A stretch of DNA of 64,000 nucleotides, taken from assembly GCF_022832385.1 (NCBI RefSeq), contig NZ_JALHLE010000009.1, positions 1 to 64,000 of the forward strand, written 5' to 3'. Source of the DNA: Novosphingobium album (ex Hu et al. 2023) (GTDB lineage Bacteria > Pseudomonadota > Alphaproteobacteria > Sphingomonadales > Sphingomonadaceae). Each line of letters starts with the position of its first letter. Position 1 is the stretch's first letter. The notes beneath the pieces are model-generated. The model was not told the origin of the DNA. It searched no databases and worked only from the letters and a program-made list of their open reading frames with translations. Shown here in pieces: positions 52,171 through 61,603 of this stretch. Both the position numbers and the translations under genes were made by a program.

Positions 52171-55100
52171 TCAGTCATCCGCATCCGACAAGCCTTTGAT
52201 CGGCTTGAGCGCCGCGCCAAACTGCGGGTAGTTGGCCTTCACCCCATCATCGAGATTGATCTCGATCTTCTGCGTGGCCAGCGGGTAGAGCACGTCGCGC
52301 TCGTAGCCATCGAGCTCTTCGATCACCTTGGTTGCCTCGCCTACCTCCTTGAGCGCCTTGGTCCGCTGGGCGGGAGTGGCTTCAGGGTTGATGCTCTGCG
52401 CCTCCTGGGCCTTGCGGTGGGCTTCCAGCTTGTTACGGTACTCCCGCAGATAATCGTTCAGCACCACGCTGACCGTGTCCGGACGGTAGCGGTGCATGTA
52501 GATCAGCGCCTGGAAGCTGCCCTTGGGGCTGGCGAACATCCAGTAAATCGGGCGCTTCTTGTAACGGCGGACGTGGTAGTCATAGAAGTCGCGGGTGAAC
52601 CACTTGTGGATTTTTTTGCCCAGCGCGCCCTCAATGAAGGCCAGATTTTCCTGAAACTTCGCCTCGCCGAAGGTCACGCGGAGGAACTTGCGAAAACGCT
52701 CAACGATGTCGTCGGCAAACCAGTCGCCGTCCAGCACCGGGATGACGTTATCTGCATCCGGTTCGAAAGTGGGTTGCGGCACGCGAGCGAGGTAATCCGC
52801 GAGGCCTTCGCCTTTATTGGCGAGGATCAGCCCAGGCGCGTCAATGCTGTAGCGGCCGAACATGCAGCCCACAGCATAGTGCAGGAATTCTTCTGCGGTG
52901 CGTGCGAGAAGATCAGCCTCGCGCTGCTTGTCCGATTTTTCGCCCTTAAGCGAATAGGCTGGGTTGCAAGTAAGTGTGATTTCGGTCGCCGGCACCTCAG
53001 GAGTCAATTCGTTCTGTAAACCATAGGCGCTGATGAAGATGCGGTTATTCTCTTCCTCTAGCCGTTGCATCTCGTCAGTCATGCTCTGCCAGTGCCCTCG
53101 GAGGTTCGAGTAGGTAGACTCGAGGGTATCTTCACGATGTTCGGCTGAAAGCAGCGGGAGCGCGCCAAAATCCCATGAGGTTTCTGAAGCGTCCCAGTCG
53201 GCTCGGGCAATAGCAATACACCGTGCTGCAATCGATCCCGTCCCCGCTGGCAAAGATACCGGAATGTCTGCAAGGTTTCCTGGATTTACATTCAGTGTCG
53301 GATTCAACGCTCCCAAGGCCGTGTAAACGACTGGTGAGTTCAGAAGCGCTGCGAACTGCGTCTGCATGGAGGGATCGTGTATAGGGCAAAGTCCGGAGGC
53401 GTCGTCAAAAAGAAATCCGTGCCCCGTGGACCGGAAGCTTACCAATCCAGAAGTAATTTTTGTCCATGAAAGTGCAGGCTTGAAGATATATTCAAGGTTG
53501 TGGTTAGTTGACCCAACCTTGTAGCCATTGCCCTTCATGTTGAGCATTTCCGCCCCATCTTTCTCCCAGTTTACCACACATTCAACGTTGCCATACCACC
53601 TCCTGAAAGGTCCGCCCTTCAAGTATGGAAACCATTTAGCACCTGAAGCCTTTGCAGCTTCGCGGCTTGGCAAATCATACGCAAATTTTGATCCCTCTAC
53701 TTCGAACCATTGCCGAATGAAGCGAGGGTTATCGGCAGTCACCATTCCCTTCCGCGGGCTGGCGAATTCGCTGAGCGGCTTTGATTTCGAGAATGTTTCT
53801 CGAAGGTCATGGCTCACCCAGTAGGAAAGCGGATAACCGGGGAGCTTGGAGAAGTCATCAGCTTCTGCGGTAAAATAATAAGGAGGGCGGCGCTTCGATT
53901 TTCCGATCGCAAAAAGTTCTTCTTTTTCGGCCTCTGTGGCGCCGTCCACAAGCCTTATGAACTCCGATATTTTATTATATCTCACTGCGTTCGCAAAAAC
54001 AAAGGCCGTTGTTGAAACCACGTCGCCGCCAATAGAGTCAAACGCATTTTCTCCGAGGTGCGCCATTACCAGCAATGTATGCTCATCGAGCAATCTTCTG
54101 CGAAGTTTCGAAAAAGAGGACAAGAACATCCATGCTTGCATGTTGATCATGGACAACATGCCATTGCTCCGCGCGGCAAGGAGCCCACGGTCCATAAAGA
54201 GTGCGAATAGGTTTGACGAACTATCTGGGTATTTTTGCTGAGCCCAAGCCTTCAATTCTGCGTTTGCGCTACTGATGTCCATATACGGAGGGTTGGCCAC
54301 AACCACATGGTATTTGGGCGAAAGGGCCTCGGCCATATCCAGCACCTTGAGCACCCGCTCCTGCACCTCGCGCAGCAGCAGATCACCGCCGAAGTCCTTC
54401 AGCCGCACAACCCGGGCCACCTCGGCAGGATCGCGCAATTTCGGCAGGATGAGCGAGCCAAAGTTCTTGGCCTGCTCGAACTGCCCCATCGTCTCGCGAA
54501 AATCAGCGGTGAACAGATCGCTTCCAACCACGGCAGCGACGTCCTGCATCTCGGATGGGCTGAAGCGCACATCCTGTAGCACGCAGATGTTCGGCTGCAC
54601 CGCTTGACGCAGAAATCTCCGCCGCCCGAGCTTGGTTGCCGCCTTCATCGCCAGCGCAAACGCCGCCAGAGCGCCCGCACGGTCATCAATCTCGATCCCG
54701 TACAGGTTGTGGGTCAGGATCAGCCCGGGGATCTCGGTCGCCTCGTACCCCTCTTCCTCATAGATCGCGTAGAGCAGATCGAAGGCATAGGTCAGCATAT
54801 GCCCCGACCCGCAGGCTGGATCGCAGATGCGGATATCCTCAGGCCGGGAAATGCGCAGGAAATTGGTCTCTGGCTCTTCCGGCGCGATGTAATAATCCAT
54901 CTGCGCCGCCAGCTTCGAGGTCGGGCGGTTCAGCAACCACAGCCGCCCCAGTGAGTTTTCCACCAGATAGCGCACGATCCAGTGCGGGGTGAAAAGCTGG
55001 GTCGCCGCCGGAATGTTTTCCGCTGTGATCTTCTTGTTCTTCTTCAGCCCGGCAAAAACCTCGTCTTTCTTCTCCGAGATGTAGAACTGGTAGAGCCAGC

Positions 55101-55692
55101 CGATAACCTCGACGTCCTCGCAAACGTCCGGCGTCATCGCCTCGCGCACATAGGCGAGGATCGAGGCGTTCGACAGAAGGTCGTCAGGCAGAAGCAGCTC
55201 TGTGTAGTCATCGATCCGTTCGAACAGGAACGGCATCGCCCTGTGCAGATCATTGCAAATGGCGACGATAAGCAGCCGGTAGGCCTCGGTCTGGGCATCC
55301 GCACTGGGCGTGCGGCCGTCCAGCAGGCTGCGGACCTTGTCGCGGATCCTGTCGGGCACGCGGTCTTCGTCCATATGCCCAGCCTTGGCCTCGGCCAGGA
55401 TCTCTGGCTGAAACTGACCTGCGACAGGCGAGACAACCCGGACCGGGTTCAGCTCATTCACGTCCATGAAGCGAAGGGCCGAGAAACGATTGAACCAGGT
55501 GTAGGCAACCAGCTCGATCACTTGATCCTTGCCGTCCTTGGCGATCGCCGCCTCAAGCTTCCTCATCGCATCAGGATGCTCACGCCGGGCTGCCGAGTTT
55601 TCGGCAATCACGGATTCAAGCTTGGCACTAACCTGCGTGATGAGGGCGCGGCGGGCAAACTGCGCGAATTTCTTGAGCTTCGAGGTATCCAT
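52171..55692 (-). CDS. pglX: BREX-1 adenine-specific DNA methyltransferase PglX
   Basis: 1173 residues. N6-adenine methyltransferase that marks host DNA at a BREX motif. The SAM site DPACGSG is at 291-297 and catalytic NPPY at 467-470. The part after NPPY is the expected target-recognition region. The DNA for about residues 480-860 is poorer in GC than the two ends: by hand count 25 of 60 bases in 53941-54000 and 27 of 60 in 54061-54120, against 38 of 60 in 55381-55440. The ATG overlaps the upstream nuclease-like gene's stop by one base. No frameshift or simple-sequence run that would switch the gene is visible. Confidence 0.94.
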   Translation of the reverse strand: MDTSKLKKFAQFARRALITQVSAKLESVIAENSAARREHPDAMRKLEAAIAKDGKDQVIELVAYTWFNRFSALRFMDVNELNPVRVVSPVAGQFQPEILAEAKAGHMDEDRVPDRIRDKVRSLLDGRTPSADAQTEAYRLLIVAICNDLHRAMPFLFERIDDYTELLLPDDLLSNASILAYVREAMTPDVCEDVEVIGWLYQFYISEKKDEVFAGLKKNKKITAENIPAATQLFTPHWIVRYLVENSLGRLWLLNRPTSKLAAQMDYYIAPEEPETNFLRISRPEDIRICDPACGSGHMLTYAFDLLYAIYEEEGYEATEIPGLILTHNLYGIEIDDRAGALAAFALAMKAATKLGRRRFLRQAVQPNICVLQDVRFSPSEMQDVAAVVGSDLFTADFRETMGQFEQAKNFGSLILPKLRDPAEVARVVRLKDFGGDLLLREVQERVLKVLDMAEALSPKYHVVVANPPYMDISSANAELKAWAQQKYPDSSSNLFALFMDRGLLAARSNGMLSMINMQAWMFLSSFSKLRRRLLDEHTLLVMAHLGENAFDSIGGDVVSTTAFVFANAVRYNKISEFIRLVDGATEAEKEELFAIGKSKRRPPYYFTAEADDFSKLPGYPLSYWVSHDLRETFSKSKPLSEFASPRKGMVTADNPRFIRQWFEVEGSKFAYDLPSREAAKASGAKWFPYLKGGPFRRWYGNVECVVNWEKDGAEMLNMKGNGYKVGSTNHNLEYIFKPALSWTKITSGLVSFRSTGHGFLFDDASGLCPIHDPSMQTQFAALLNSPVVYTALGALNPTLNVNPGNLADIPVSLPAGTGSIAARCIAIARADWDASETSWDFGALPLLSAEHREDTLESTYSNLRGHWQSMTDEMQRLEEENNRIFISAYGLQNELTPEVPATEITLTCNPAYSLKGEKSDKQREADLLARTAEEFLHYAVGCMFGRYSIDAPGLILANKGEGLADYLARVPQPTFEPDADNVIPVLDGDWFADDIVERFRKFLRVTFGEAKFQENLAFIEGALGKKIHKWFTRDFYDYHVRRYKKRPIYWMFASPKGSFQALIYMHRYRPDTVSVVLNDYLREYRNKLEAHRKAQEAQSINPEATPAQRTKALKEVGEATKVIEELDGYERDVLYPLATQKIEINLDDGVKANYPQFGAALKPIKGLSDADD

Positions 55693-56243
55693 CAGGCGGC
55701 TGCCCCTTCATTTGCGGCCGCTGCGGAAACCCGGGTCACGGGCCAGTCGGCGAATGTCTTGTTCCAGATGTCCACGGAAAGCACGACGCAGTCCGCAATG
55801 TGTTGGCGGCGCCAAGGTGTGTCTGTCTCGCAGCGAATGTCAGCGAGGAGCCGATCCTTGAAGCCGGTGAGAAGCGCTCGTTGATCTGCTGGATCGAAGG
55901 CATCCAGACCGAGCAGGACCACATACTTGAATGGCTTGGCATCGCGTTCCATCAGGTGGAGAAACGTGTAGGAGCTGCGGGCCTTCGGGGTCAGCTCCTG
56001 CGTAAGAATCGACCTGTCCGACAACCGCTTGAAATAGCTGGCCCGCTCTGCGTCCGGCACCTTCTTGTTTGACGGATCCTTGATCTCGACCAACAAGATG
56101 TCCTCATCCCTTTCAATGACGAGATCCACAAACTTCATCTGAACCGGCAGCTTCACGCCTTGCCGATCCAGTTCGTCACAGGCGAGCTCCTCGGGAAATG
56201 AGAATTCCAGGTCGGCGTCTGGTTCTGCTCTATACAGCCTCAA
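55692..56243 (-). CDS. BREX-embedded small protein with PD-(D/E)XK nuclease signature
   Basis: 183 residues, not part of the core BREX set. At residues 38-56, FVDLVIERDEDILLVEIKDP gives Asp40 and Glu53-x-Lys55, with hydrophobic strands on both sides, the arrangement of PD-(D/E)XK nucleases (D-x12-ExK). The rest (LTPKARSSYTFLHLMERDAKPFKYVVLLG) has no motif I can name. Its start overlaps the ATPase stop by 4 bp (ATGA) and its stop overlaps the pglX start (TGATG), so it is translated with them. It may be the effector of the ATPase partner. Nuclease activity is an inference from four residues and strand pattern. Confidence 0.7.
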   Translation of the reverse strand: MRLYRAEPDADLEFSFPEELACDELDRQGVKLPVQMKFVDLVIERDEDILLVEIKDPSNKKVPDAERASYFKRLSDRSILTQELTPKARSSYTFLHLMERDAKPFKYVVLLGLDAFDPADQRALLTGFKDRLLADIRCETDTPWRRQHIADCVVLSVDIWNKTFADWPVTRVSAAAANEGAAA

Positions 56244-57412
56244 GGCTTCACTCCCCCCAGTGCCCGCGCCACGTCCTCGTCAAATAGCTCGGCGAAGGTG
56301 TCTGAAATCGCCGTCTTGGAAATCAGAGAGTAGTTCTCAGAGGTCTCGACGGTGAGCCGGTCAGTTTCAGCGTCACGGCAAAGGGCGTGAAACCGGATGT
56401 GATCTTCCTTGCCCTTGTCCATGAGCAAATCGAACCATTTCAGCAGGACATAATCGTGCGTAGCCAGAATGATCTGTTGGCCGTTGCGCGACAGCTGGAG
56501 GAGGACCTGAACCACCTTTTTCATGAGTGCAGGATTCAGGTTTGCCTCGGGCTCATCCCACAAAAGGACGCCGGTACTTCCTGGGTCGATCGATCTATTG
56601 CAGAGCAGGCGGTGCAGGACGCCAATCTTCCGGTAGCCTTCGGCCGTCATACCGCTTGAAAATGGTTCCCTACCTCTAGGGACGAACCGGAGAACCGTGG
56701 AGTCCTGGTACATTTGCGCAGTTTTGGCGCGCGACCGCTCCGGATCAGCCCTTTCCTCGTAACCCCCGGGTTCAAACTGAAACCCGCCTTCATTCGTCCA
56801 GCGGTATCGTCCCCCGACGAGGGCGACCAATTCGCGGACGATGTTCGAGAGCCTCGGGTCTTCTGCCAGGCTGGCGGCCTCATCCTCGAATCCGGGATTA
56901 GCCAAGAGTTCGGCGAGATCGAGGTAGGTATCGTCGAAAATCATCTCGACGGTCGCCCGGTCATGGCTTTCGTTCTGCATCGCGCGGACGAGAGACAGGA
57001 CTTCCTTCGTCGGGATGAACACGGGGCGGGATTGCGCTTCGGAGCGAGCGTCCTTCTCTACTTGAACGCCCCTGGAATTGCTGCTGAATGAAATGGTGAC
57101 CTGGGTGTCATCGCTTCCCTTCAGGCACAGCCTGGCTCCTCCCGACGCTCCCCTAGCCCGCAGTGCACCAATCTTGCTCTCGCCCGGAGAAAACACCCGC
57201 AGAAGCTTGTTCGTCAGCTGCGTGTCGATGTCCTTCTCTGAGCCCTCCACTGCCGATGCCGGCTGGCTTGCGATCGCCAACGCGTAGATTGCCTTCAGCA
57301 GATGCGTTTTCCCGGTTCCGTTCGAACCGATGATCACGTTGATACGCGGCGAGAGCGGGATATCGAGGTTCCCGAATGCCGTGAAATTCTCGATTTGAAT
57401 GCCTGCAATCAT
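56240..57412 (-). CDS. BREX-embedded SMC/ABC-like AAA ATPase
   Basis: 390 residues. Walker A GSNGTGKT (29-36) in a RecF/SMC-like N-terminus (IENFTAFGNLDIPLSPRINVIIG), Walker B VLLWDEPEANLNP (Asp286, Glu287) and H-loop ATHD (His319). This is the AAA_15/AAA_21 group of defence ATPases seen in OLD-, PARIS- and retron-type systems. No TOPRIM domain is fused or follows. It starts at the ATG that overlaps the brxC stop by one base. The partner encoded next is the PD-(D/E)XK-like protein. No sign of decay. Confidence 0.85.
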   Translation of the reverse strand: MIAGIQIENFTAFGNLDIPLSPRINVIIGSNGTGKTHLLKAIYALAIASQPASAVEGSEKDIDTQLTNKLLRVFSPGESKIGALRARGASGGARLCLKGSDDTQVTISFSSNSRGVQVEKDARSEAQSRPVFIPTKEVLSLVRAMQNESHDRATVEMIFDDTYLDLAELLANPGFEDEAASLAEDPRLSNIVRELVALVGGRYRWTNEGGFQFEPGGYEERADPERSRAKTAQMYQDSTVLRFVPRGREPFSSGMTAEGYRKIGVLHRLLCNRSIDPGSTGVLLWDEPEANLNPALMKKVVQVLLQLSRNGQQIILATHDYVLLKWFDLLMDKGKEDHIRFHALCRDAETDRLTVETSENYSLISKTAISDTFAELFDEDVARALGGVKP

Positions 57413-60400
57413 CAGACCGTGATCCTCTTGCCGCTGCGAATCTCGGCGAGCAGGGTTTCGCGGTAGGACTGAAGGTACGTTTCAACGTCCGCCTCGCTGG
57501 CGAGATACGGGCTGGCGAAGCTGACCTTGAGATTCGCGGTCGAGACATATTCCACGGGCGAGGGAGCCGGAGCTGGCTGCGGCGTCAGCCCTCCGGCTGG
57601 TGCCTCACGCACCTTGCTTTCTCCCGACAGGGGCGGCTCGGTGGCAGGAGGTGCGGGTGGCGCCGGCGGCGTTGCCAGCCGGGCGACCTTCCCAAGCAAG
57701 GCTGGATAGGTTTCCGATCGGAAATTGGCGGTACGCTCGCGGATCATAGCCACCAGTTTGGCATTGCGGACGCTGGTCTCAGCGGCCTCGCACTCGCTGA
57801 GGATCCCAGCCTTGGCTGCGGCATCCAGCTGTGCGAATTCTGGTACTACCTCGATCTTGGCCTTGAGCTCGGCCAGACCCCGGAGAGCGCTGTCCCGCTC
57901 CTGCACCAGCAGGGCATCGACATTGGCACGCAGCTTGTCGAGCTCAGCCTTTACCTGCTGGATCGCATTGCCCTTGTAACAGAGCGGATCGGCCAAAACC
58001 GCCCGGATCACTTCGGCCTGAGTGCTGCCGGTGTAGGAAAGGTTCGTTACCTGCTCGGCGAGGAAGTTGCGGGCCTCATCACAGATCTTGCGCTGGGCCC
58101 CGCCCATAAAGCGTCGGATAGGGTCAATCACCTGCTCCTTCGCATCGAGCAATGCGTCTGCATGCCTGGGGAGGTCGGTGAAGTACCAGCCATAGGCTTT
58201 GCTCTCCAGTTCGCGCAGCTTCGCGATGACCGGCGTGATCGCCGCGAGGAACGGATAATCCTGGATTTGCGCCTCAAGCGCTACCAGTTCAGCCGCCAGC
58301 TTCGTGATAGCCTCTCCCGTTTCCTTGCCCAGAGCCTTCGCCTCGGAAGCGACAGGCTGGCTGTCGAACATTTCGGCATGGAATTCCCGCAGGGTGCGTA
58401 CCTGGTTCGCGGTAAACTCCACCTGCAGATCGAGAACGATGTTTGCGAGCGCATGCGCGTTCTTCAGCGCCTTTTCCAGCGCATCCCCCTCCAGGGGAGC
58501 GCCATCCGAGCGGGCTTCCAGCTTGCCATGGGCAAAGAGGCTGGCGACTGTGCAGAGAATCGCAGCATTAGGCCAGCCATAGGGCTTGACCTCGAACTTC
58601 TCGACGATTGCCTTAACCGACGTGCGAACACCGGTGCGGACGTTCCCTTGCGCAAAGTTCAGGATTTCCTGCTCGGCTTCAGTCAGGTTACTGGCACCAG
58701 AGATCAGCGCACCGTCATTGGTTTGCCTCAGGAAGCGGCTGATATCGGTTTCGGCGTAGGTCGCCCCGCGCAGCATCGGCAGATTGGTGTAGACTTTGTC
58801 GACAAGCATCTGGAATGCGCGCCGAACCCGCGCCTGCGGATCCTCGCCGCGCAAATCCAGTTCCTCACCGCGCACAAACAGTTGCGCCTCCGCAACCAGC
58901 GTTCTCGCCCGGGTTGAAAGATCCCGGTAGCGGTTCGCGTTCTGTTGACCCTTCTCGCTGATGATCCGTTCTATCGAGGCTTGGGGAGCGGTCGCACGGG
59001 TCTGGCGGACATATTTCTCGGTCTGCTTGTACATCACCAGGTCACGGGCGAAGCGGTCGTCTGTCTTGAGCAGGATCACCAGGTCGTCGTTTGACATGCT
59101 GCCCATACGCAGAGTCTCGGCATTGCCGCTGTGTTCGTGGAAAGGCGTGACGACGTTGATCGAAAGCTCGTAATCCCGTCCTTGAAGGCGATCGTCGAGC
59201 TTACGGGCAAAGGAGTAGTCATGGGCCGCCCCGTCATGGCGGATCTTGCGGTCCTTGATGACCCCATCAAAGATCAGCATCTCCAACTCCCGCGCGACTT
59301 CGGTGGCGTCGACATCGACGTTCTTGATCTCCTGTTCGACATCCTTTTCCTCATCGGTCAGGAATTCGAAAAGATCGCCATTGCGCTGGATGTATGTATT
59401 TTGCTCGAGCAGGCTCAGTGCCGTCTCGACCCGGCGCTTGAGCGCGGCTTCATCCTCGTCAAATTTCTCGCGCATGAGGATGACGATGTTGCGGGCCGTC
59501 GGTTTGAACGGCTTCACATATTTAACGAGAAACAGGGCCTTCAAAATGCGCGTGGCGAACTCGTCCCCAAGGTTGCGTTCCGCAATCTGGATGGACTGCT
59601 GAACGCTGGATTTGAGTGCTGTGCGGATCCCCTCAAACATGAGATCGAAGGTCGCAATCTGGCCAAGCTCCAGTTCAGCCAGATGAATGGCGACCTCCTG
59701 GAACACGCCCAGCATCGAACGCTCGCCGACCGAACTGTGTCGGCCTTCAAACGCATTGTGCTGCGACAACCCCTGGATGACCATCTGGAACAGTGGGTAC
59801 TGATACGGGATGAACGGGTAGCTGTGGATGAAGTGGTCGCGGTCCTCGAAGTTCTTCAGATGGATCGAACCATCCGCAAAATCGAACAACGTGCGCATGT
59901 TGTTGCTCTCGCGGCGGTACAGATCGGAGAGGCTCTCAACCCCCAGCTCCGTCTTTTTCAGCAGCCGCTTCTGGATCACCTCGGCCACGTCCGCGCTGTT
60001 GAGCGGCATCCGGTTGGCAAAACGCGCCTGGATCTTGGAAAAGTCGCTTTCCTGGCGCTCGTTCATGTCGCCGATGACGGCATTCATGTCCTGCTGCGCA
60101 GTAACGATGATCCAGGCCCGCCCACGACACTTTGTGTTCAGACTCTCTGCAATCGTCTGGAGGTTGGTCATCAGCTTGACGTTGTCGGCGATGTATTGGC
60201 CGACCTCATCGACGAAGAAGTTGAGGCGGAAATCCTTGCCTTGGACGTCTATGTAAGCCTTCACCTTGTCGGCGAAATCTTCGATCGAAACCTTGTAATC
60301 TGAGCGGTACTTGTTGAGGATCCCGGCCGCCTCGGACGCATCGGCGCCGGTCGCCTTTGCATAAGCACTGGCGATGTTGCTGCCCTCAAGGAGGGCCTGC

Positions 60401-60981
60401 TCCCGTCCGCGCTCCCAAGGCTTGCCAGCAATCGCCTGGTAGGCCTCCCTGAAGGCGCTGTAGACATTGCGGCTATCGAGATCGCGCTCAAACTGGGCAA
60501 TGTGGGCTTGCTTGCCATAGTAACCGCAGGACTCATCAAAGACCTTCTGGAAGACCGACAACAGCGCGTCGATCTGGTCCTTGGAAATGACATCGGCCTT
60601 CTGGTCGATGTTGAAAAGGATGCTCCTCGACGGGATAGCGACGGCACGTTTGAGGTCAGCTGAGAGGATTTCGTTATCCGCGCACTTGTCCTTGAACAGG
60701 TCATAGGCCGTGGCTCCGTCAACCTTGCGGTTCTCGAGCACCATCGCCAGCATCTTGAGCAGGTGCGATTTACCCGAGCCGAAAAAGCCGGAGATCCAGA
60801 CGCCATTGGCAGTCGTGTAGTTCATGTAGGCGTCGAGAAATTTCTCGATCTGCTTCTCGATCTCGTTGGTAAGAACATACTCTTCAAGCTCAATCCGCAG
60901 GCTCGCGCCGTCATCTGCCTTGATGACGCCTTCGATCGGACGGTCGACGGGCTTTTCGAATATGTTGCGCAAAATGGTCAT
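57412..60981 (-). CDS. brxC: BREX P-loop ATPase BrxC
   Basis: 1189 residues, the largest BREX core protein (DUF6079). N-terminus MTILRNIFEKPVDRPIEGVI, the P-loop SGFFGSGKS (residues 64-72), then FFVDEVGQYIADN and IIVTAQQDMNAVIG. The C-terminal third is alpha-helical with coiled-coil-like stretches and a Pro-rich linker (PPAPPAPPATEPP). In type 1 BREX it acts with BrxB and PglZ. The start is the ATG with GAGGGGG upstream; the frame extends 7 codons more. Confidence 0.94.
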   Translation of the reverse strand: MTILRNIFEKPVDRPIEGVIKADDGASLRIELEEYVLTNEIEKQIEKFLDAYMNYTTANGVWISGFFGSGKSHLLKMLAMVLENRKVDGATAYDLFKDKCADNEILSADLKRAVAIPSRSILFNIDQKADVISKDQIDALLSVFQKVFDESCGYYGKQAHIAQFERDLDSRNVYSAFREAYQAIAGKPWERGREQALLEGSNIASAYAKATGADASEAAGILNKYRSDYKVSIEDFADKVKAYIDVQGKDFRLNFFVDEVGQYIADNVKLMTNLQTIAESLNTKCRGRAWIIVTAQQDMNAVIGDMNERQESDFSKIQARFANRMPLNSADVAEVIQKRLLKKTELGVESLSDLYRRESNNMRTLFDFADGSIHLKNFEDRDHFIHSYPFIPYQYPLFQMVIQGLSQHNAFEGRHSSVGERSMLGVFQEVAIHLAELELGQIATFDLMFEGIRTALKSSVQQSIQIAERNLGDEFATRILKALFLVKYVKPFKPTARNIVILMREKFDEDEAALKRRVETALSLLEQNTYIQRNGDLFEFLTDEEKDVEQEIKNVDVDATEVARELEMLIFDGVIKDRKIRHDGAAHDYSFARKLDDRLQGRDYELSINVVTPFHEHSGNAETLRMGSMSNDDLVILLKTDDRFARDLVMYKQTEKYVRQTRATAPQASIERIISEKGQQNANRYRDLSTRARTLVAEAQLFVRGEELDLRGEDPQARVRRAFQMLVDKVYTNLPMLRGATYAETDISRFLRQTNDGALISGASNLTEAEQEILNFAQGNVRTGVRTSVKAIVEKFEVKPYGWPNAAILCTVASLFAHGKLEARSDGAPLEGDALEKALKNAHALANIVLDLQVEFTANQVRTLREFHAEMFDSQPVASEAKALGKETGEAITKLAAELVALEAQIQDYPFLAAITPVIAKLRELESKAYGWYFTDLPRHADALLDAKEQVIDPIRRFMGGAQRKICDEARNFLAEQVTNLSYTGSTQAEVIRAVLADPLCYKGNAIQQVKAELDKLRANVDALLVQERDSALRGLAELKAKIEVVPEFAQLDAAAKAGILSECEAAETSVRNAKLVAMIRERTANFRSETYPALLGKVARLATPPAPPAPPATEPPLSGESKVREAPAGGLTPQPAPAPSPVEYVSTANLKVSFASPYLASEADVETYLQSYRETLLAEIRSGKRITV

Positions 60982-60991
60982 ATCGGCCCCC

Positions 60992-61603
60992 TCAGACCTC
61001 ATAATTAAAGATATTAAATGCGCGGTAATATTTGTCGTCGTGCAGAATTCCGAAAAGATCCAGCGAAGCCCCGCTAACCAAAGCGTGTGTGTAACTTCCA
61101 GGGAAAAACATCAGGGTTGGCTTTTCCTTGGCCGTACTCTGCAGATTGTTCAGCACGTTATGTGAACGGATATAGGGGAAGACTTCACCCACGCCGGACA
61201 GGAAGAGAACATCGAAGGATTGGCTTGCCAGCCTCTTGCCAATATTGGGGATGAGGTGCGTCTCGGGGTCAAGGACGTTCTGCAAAAGCTCCCGCAGCTC
61301 GTCTTTTGAGACACCCGGTTCGGCAGCGATCAGCTCATCCCAGATCCCGCGCTCGTGCAGCATCGTGATCGCCAAATCATAGAGATTGATGTCCAGCACC
61401 GTGACGCCACGATTGGCGAGTTGTCTGACAAGCTGGCTCCGCACCTGTTCCATACCCACAGCGTCGCTGGCCGGGAAAGGGCAAATGAAGAAAGGAACCT
61501 CGTTCCCCAAGCCCAGCTTCCTAAGAAAGCGCTGGCTGGAAACAACTTCGAGCAAATGGTCCTGACGCTCTCGAGGCGTCATCGTGTTTGTATCTCTTGT
61601 CAT
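60992..61603 (-). CDS. brxB: BREX protein BrxB (DUF1788)
   Basis: 203 residues. FFICPFPASDAVGMEQVRSQLVRQLANRG, DINLYDLAITMLHERGIWDEL, FLSGVGEVFPYIRSHNVLNNLQ and LMFFPGSYTHALVSGASLDLFGIL are typical DUF1788 blocks. BrxB is thought to bridge other BREX components; its biochemistry is not settled. The ATG (61603) overlaps the brxA stop by one base; the open frame continues upstream in another gene's coding sequence. Confidence 0.92.
   Translation of the reverse strand: MTRDTNTMTPRERQDHLLEVVSSQRFLRKLGLGNEVPFFICPFPASDAVGMEQVRSQLVRQLANRGVTVLDINLYDLAITMLHERGIWDELIAAEPGVSKDELRELLQNVLDPETHLIPNIGKRLASQSFDVLFLSGVGEVFPYIRSHNVLNNLQSTAKEKPTLMFFPGSYTHALVSGASLDLFGILHDDKYYRAFNIFNYEV

Noticed and set aside
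55692..57412. Calling the ATPase-nuclease pair PARIS (AriA/AriB)
   Set aside because: The ATPase fits broadly but the partner lacks the TOPRIM/DUF4435 features and is much shorter; only the position is the same.
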